From Cyanoderma ruficeps (taxonomy: Eukaryota > Chordata > Aves > Passeriformes > Timaliidae): a stretch of 64,000 nt of DNA. The notes below the pieces were generated by a model. The model saw only the letters and a list, made by a program, of their open reading frames with translations. It was not told where the DNA came from and did no database searches. Below, one piece after another: positions 60,263 to 64,000 of this stretch. Both the position numbers and the translations under genes were made by a program. Position 1 is the first letter of the stretch, and every line of letters starts with the position of its first letter. The stretch spans positions 186,001 to 250,000 of the forward strand of contig VZDJ01001050.1 in assembly GCA_008694505.1 (NCBI GenBank), in the 5' to 3' direction.

Positions 60263-61352
60263 TAAATAATTTTGGATAACGATGGGCAAGTAGAAGAGCC
60301 AAATTAATTAGCTAAGGTCTTTACTTAAACAAGGTGGGAACAATATTTCTTGTTCAGTAGCTCAGCATCAAAATTTCATTTCTTAAACTTCTTTTCTGTA
60401 CTTATGCTTCTTTTCTGTACTTATGCTTCTTCTCCCCAAGGAATTAATCAACAAAAAGCTACAGCATGCCTCTAGTTTGCATTTCTGCTTCCACAAATAT
60501 GACGAGAACAAGAAATGTAATCATTCTTGTAACTCTCAAAAAACTAATTTAAAAAATGCCGAGGAAAGGAAACCCATCTGGCTATGTACATGAATACTGT
60601 CTTTACTTGCATACATCTTAAGATCAGTTAGCCTTTTTGCAGGCGGTTGATCATTAAAATTTAGTCCAGCATGGGAGTGATCAAAATTATTTCATGACAA
60701 TGAGCAAAATTATTATAGAATTTTCAATGATCAACATCAAAATGATTTATTGGTATTGATCTGGTCTTCCCATTCTTTGTGAAGACTGAATAAAGCCTTT
60801 GCAAAATTTATGCCTATATGAAGATGAGCAGGTATCCTAACTATTCTTCTCCTCTGGATTTTCTGAACTCATCTGCTTGCTCTTTTACAGAATGCAAAGA
60901 GAACTAGGTATGAGGAATAGCATTCCACACCTGTCACACATTACTTAGCCAGTCAGATGGCACTGCTGCAGAGGGTTTTACAGCTCACATGAATGGCCCA
61001 GGCCATAAGTGACCATAAATGAATTGGTCACCTGTGCCTCCCTCCTGCCAGGGGCCCAGCTCAGCATGGAGGGACATTGGTGGTGGCTGTGAAGATGCTT
61101 TCTCTGTGTCACTTTCATGGATAATAGGACTAGTTCACATTTTATGTTTGGTAATCTGACACAAATACTAAACTTGTTTAAAAAGTAAATGCCAACATAA
61201 ATCATGCTGAACCTTACCCATGTGTTGCTATACACTCTTCTGCAGTCTGAGTTCTTCAATGTCTTTTAATTAATGAGATTTCAAGCTATATGAAAATTTT
61301 AAAAAGAGAAAAATGGCAAAACAAGAAAATAATAATAACAGCAGCAATAATA
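60263..61352. other. Unique DNA with a small tandem duplication
   Basis: No gene recognised. A 19-bp unit (CTTTTCTGTACTTATGCTT) is present twice in tandem at 60391-60428. The open frame at 60978-61259 (minus) lacks recognised features. Confidence 0.55.
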
Positions 61353-61840
61353 ATCATAGAATCACAGAATGTTGGAAGGGACCAGTGGCAGTCATCTAAT
61401 CCAACATCCCTGCTCAAGAAGGGTCCCTTAGGGCAAGGTATGCAGAAATGTGTCTAAATGGCTTTTAAATATTTTCAGTGAGGAAGACTTCTCAAACCCT
61501 CTGTTTGAGCAGGGCAAACTGTTCCTGTGCTCAGTCATCCACATAATAAAGGGTTTTTTCCACATGTTTAGGTGGAACTTCATGTGCATCACTTTCTGCC
61601 CATTGCTTCTTGTGCTGTTCCTAGGCACCACCACGAAGAGCCTGGAAACACCCTCTTGACACCCACCCCTCAGATACTTACAGATATTGAGGAGGTCCTC
61701 TTTCAGTGTTCCCTTCTCCAGGGTAGATAGATCCAGCTCTCTCAACTTTTCCTCATATGAGAAATGCTCCAGTTCCTAATCATCTTTGTAACCCTCTGCT
61801 CAACCTGCTCCGAGGGGCTTATGTCTCTCTGGTACTGAGG
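61353..61840 (-). mobile_element. CR1 LINE fragment with ORF2 C terminus and intact 3' end
   Basis: Terminal units in reverse complement (CATAGAAT CACAGAAT at 61357-61372) are followed by GTTGGAAGGGACCAGTGGCA. A long minus-strand frame (61428-61745) gives the CR1 ORF2 tail, including LLNICKYLRGGC, KVMHMKFHLNMWKK and a decayed EHRNSLP segment. It is 5'-truncated at about 61840. Confidence 0.94.
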
Positions 61841-62199
61841 AGGTACAACAACAACGCTTATGGCACTTTTATAGACAAGTACTTAAAAGCTGGAAGTAAC
61901 AAAACCTCCACTTTCATAGTTATGTTAACCACTTAAAAGTAGGTGACAGGGATGCTAGTCCCAACTCTGAAAAGCAATTAAAGGGCCATAGTTCACAGCT
62001 GCACATAGACTTTTAGTTTCAGTAGTGAATTCTGCTACCTAAAGTGTCTGGAGTAATTTTGAAATTAGAGTAAAGTTCCCAGGTTACTTACAGTCTTCTG
62101 ATTATTTCAGGCTACTATGCTTCAAAAGAGTCTTCTATACAACAGGCAGGATTTTTTAAAGGAATGACTGGCTAGCCATTTTGGTGACATGGGCTTTAA
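61841..62199. other. Spacer between head-to-head CR1 copies
   Basis: AT-rich DNA of about 0.36 kb with nothing recognisable. The right boundary, where CR1 similarity begins, is approximate. Confidence 0.4.
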
Positions 62200-64000
62200 A
62201 CTGAATGACTTGGCTGGGGTCCAAATGCTCATGTCATTGCTTCCTCCTTGAGAGTGGGCCATGTCAACCAGGGCAAGCTTGGCTGCCTCAAGACAAGAGT
62301 CTTAGGGCTAACCTCACACAGCAAGGGTGTGTCTGGCTACGGGGAATCCTCTTACACCCCTCCTAGGGAACTTGGATGCCCAACTGCCTCCCTGAAGTGC
62401 CTGTACACAAATGCACAGAGCATGGGGAATAAACAAGAACTGCAAGTCTTATGTGTGGTCACAGAGCCACGATCTCACAGTGATTTCAGAGACATGATGG
62501 GATAGATCACTACTGGAATTTTGTCATGGATTTTTTGTGTACTTTTTAGAAAGGACAGGTCAGCAAGGTAAGGAGGTAGAGTTGGTCTTTATGTGAAAGA
62601 GCATCAAGCTTTGGCCAGGGACAGACAAGGAGTTGAGAGCTTATGGGTAAGAATTAAGGGACGGGCTAAAATGGGTGACACTGTTGTGGCTGTTTACTAC
62701 AGGCCACCTGACCTGGCCAAGGAAATTGATGCAGCTTTCTATGGGCAGCTGGAATTAGTCTTGAGATCACAGTCCCTAGTCCTCCTCTGAGAATTCAACA
62801 ACCCTGATATTCATTGAAGGCACGTGGCTCGGCAGACAGAGTCCAGGAAGTTCCTGCAGATTACTGAAGATAGCTTTTTGATGCAAGTGGCGTAGAAGCT
62901 AATGAGGAAAGGTGTGTGGCTGGACCTTGCACTAACAAACCAGGAGGAACTGAACATGAACATTGCTGGAAGCCTTGCCAGCCGTGATCCTTCATGGAGG
63001 AAGCAAAGCAGCTACCAGGAAAACATCCATGAACCTCCAGACAGTTAGCCTAGGCTTCTTCAAAGACCTACTAGAAGAATCCCATGGGATGGGGCTCTAG
63101 AAGAGGAGGAGTTCCAAGAGACCTGGTCAATATTCAGGCATCACTTTCTCCTAAATCAAGACCAGTGTATCACCATGATCAAGAAATCGGGGAAAGGGGC
63201 AGAGACCTGGATGGGTGAACAGGGAGCTTCTAATAATCTTGAACAGAAGAAATAAATATATGTGTTGTGGCAAAAGAGACAGGCCATGTGGGAGGACTCC
63301 TCAGAGTATGCAGGGATGTGATCAGGAAAACTGAAGCCCACTTGGAATTGAGTCCGGCAAGGGATATCAAGGAGAAGTACATCAGCAGCAAAATGATTAA
63401 AGAAAACGTGGGGCTACTGTTGAATCAGTTGGGTATCCTGATGATGGAAGACATGGAGAAGGTGGGATTACTGTATGCCTTCTTTGCCTCAGACTTTACT
63501 GCTGAAGCCATCCTTCAGGAATCCCAAACCTTGGAGGTAAGAGAGGAAGGCTGGAGAAAGGAATACTTCCCCTTGGCTGTCAAGGGTTTGGTTAGAGATC
63601 CTTTGGCTAGGCAGACTTAATATCCAAAAATCCATGGGCTCTGGTGGGATGCATACACAGGCACTGAGGGAGCTGGCTGTTACTAAGCCACTCTCCACCA
63701 TCCTTGAGAGAACAGGAGAGATACCTGATGACTGGAGGAAAGCCAGTGTCATTCCTATCTTAAAAAGGGCAACAAGGAGGACCCAGGAAACCACTGGCCA
63801 GGCACCCTCACCTCCAGCCCTGGAAAGGTGATGGCACAGATCACTCTGGAGGCCATGACCAAGCATGTAAGGACAAGGACATCAAGAGTAGTCAGGATGG
63901 ATTCATCAAGGGGAAATCAGGCCTGGGCCAATCTCTGTTCTGTGATGGCATGGCAGGATGGGTCAGTGAAGGGAGATGTCCACAACAAGTGGATGTTGTC
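62200..64000 (+). mobile_element. CR1 LINE with decayed ORF2, cut by the window end
   Basis: ORF2 of CR1 encodes an AP-like endonuclease followed by a reverse transcriptase, which together carry out target-primed insertion. The endonuclease start is readable at 62248-62505, with SLKCLYTNAQSMGNKQEL near 62390-62440, and ends in a premature stop at 62503-62505. The next block, in another frame, has ESLWVRIKG and VVAVYYRPPD (about 62635-62710), followed by a stop near 62788. The endonuclease-to-polymerase linker is at 63267-63620 (GLLYAFFASDF and ILQESQTLE). The reverse transcriptase begins near 63727 with DDWRKASVIPILKR and continues in shifted frames past 63890 (the switch to GFTKGK-like sequence) to the window edge. 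The copy is dead. The element was probably long, since similarity starts upstream of the endonuclease. Confidence 0.93.
62248..63990 (+). pseudogene. CR1 ORF2 (endonuclease-reverse transcriptase), broken and partial
   Basis: This is the coding part of the CR1 above. Order: endonuclease N terminus (Asn and Gln of TNAQSMG), the central SLWVRIKG and YYRPPD patch, a linker of about 300 residues' worth of sequence, and the first part of the reverse transcriptase. The catalytic FADD-type motif would lie beyond the window. At least three stops and several frameshifts are visible. The start is placed at the first ATG in frame with the endonuclease, but because the copy is dead the true ancestral start could lie further upstream. 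Confidence 0.88.

Noticed and set aside
59894..60289. 131-codon minus-strand Pro/Ser-rich open frame across the GC island
   Set aside because: Produced by GGGAA repeats and GC-rich sequence, and crosses an N; no support as a protein.
1..64000. CRISPR array, tRNA, rRNA or bacterial-type operon
   Set aside because: No regularly spaced repeats, no clover-leaf sequences or rRNA signatures, and all recognisable elements are avian retroelements.

Overview
The window looks like bird nuclear DNA, probably from a neoavian or songbird assembly. It is AT-rich and gene-poor. The recognisable repeats are almost all CR1 LINEs, several with the avian 3' end of 8-bp ATTCTATG-type units, plus endogenous retrovirus (ERV) and LTR material. 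Short N runs at 21756-21762, 48426 and 60071 mark a draft assembly. I found no host protein-coding exon, tRNA, rRNA or CRISPR array. The open frames over unique DNA are short, lack homology I recognise, and look like chance frames in AT-rich sequence.

Layout: 1-16.9 kb is mostly unique DNA with one CR1 3' end (1020-1237). Two solo LTRs follow, each bounded by a perfect 6-bp target-site duplication: 16914-17505 (CTATCT) and 20264-20570 (ATTTGG). A CR1 tail lies just before the second. From about 24.69 to 27.51 kb there is a decayed class II (betaretrovirus/ERVK-like) provirus on the + strand. It has a dUTPase tail, protease, partial reverse transcriptase, RNase H, the whole integrase, a polypurine tract and a collapsed 3' LTR; gag, env and the 5' LTR are not visible. 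It abuts a CR1 fragment, then an LTR-like promoter block at about 27.76-28.15 kb.

From 29.8 to 33.5 kb there are four CR1 fragments, two of them tandem on the minus strand. Unique AT-rich DNA then runs to 42.3 kb, followed by a 1.5-kb minus-strand CR1 (42.29-43.77), more unique DNA, a plus-strand CR1 (about 51.43-52.46) and unique DNA to 59.9 kb. At 59.92-60.26 kb a purine tract with GGGAA repeats leads into a very GC- and CpG-rich island ending in more GGGAA repeats. The window closes with two head-to-head CR1s; the last (about 62.2 kb to the end) carries decayed ORF2 endonuclease and the start of the reverse transcriptase and is cut by the window edge.

No gene network or operon can be described. 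The biology visible is retroelement colonisation, recombination of proviruses to solo LTRs, and decay. The most unusual local structure is the G-rich/CpG island at 60 kb. I did not find a convincing new biological system.
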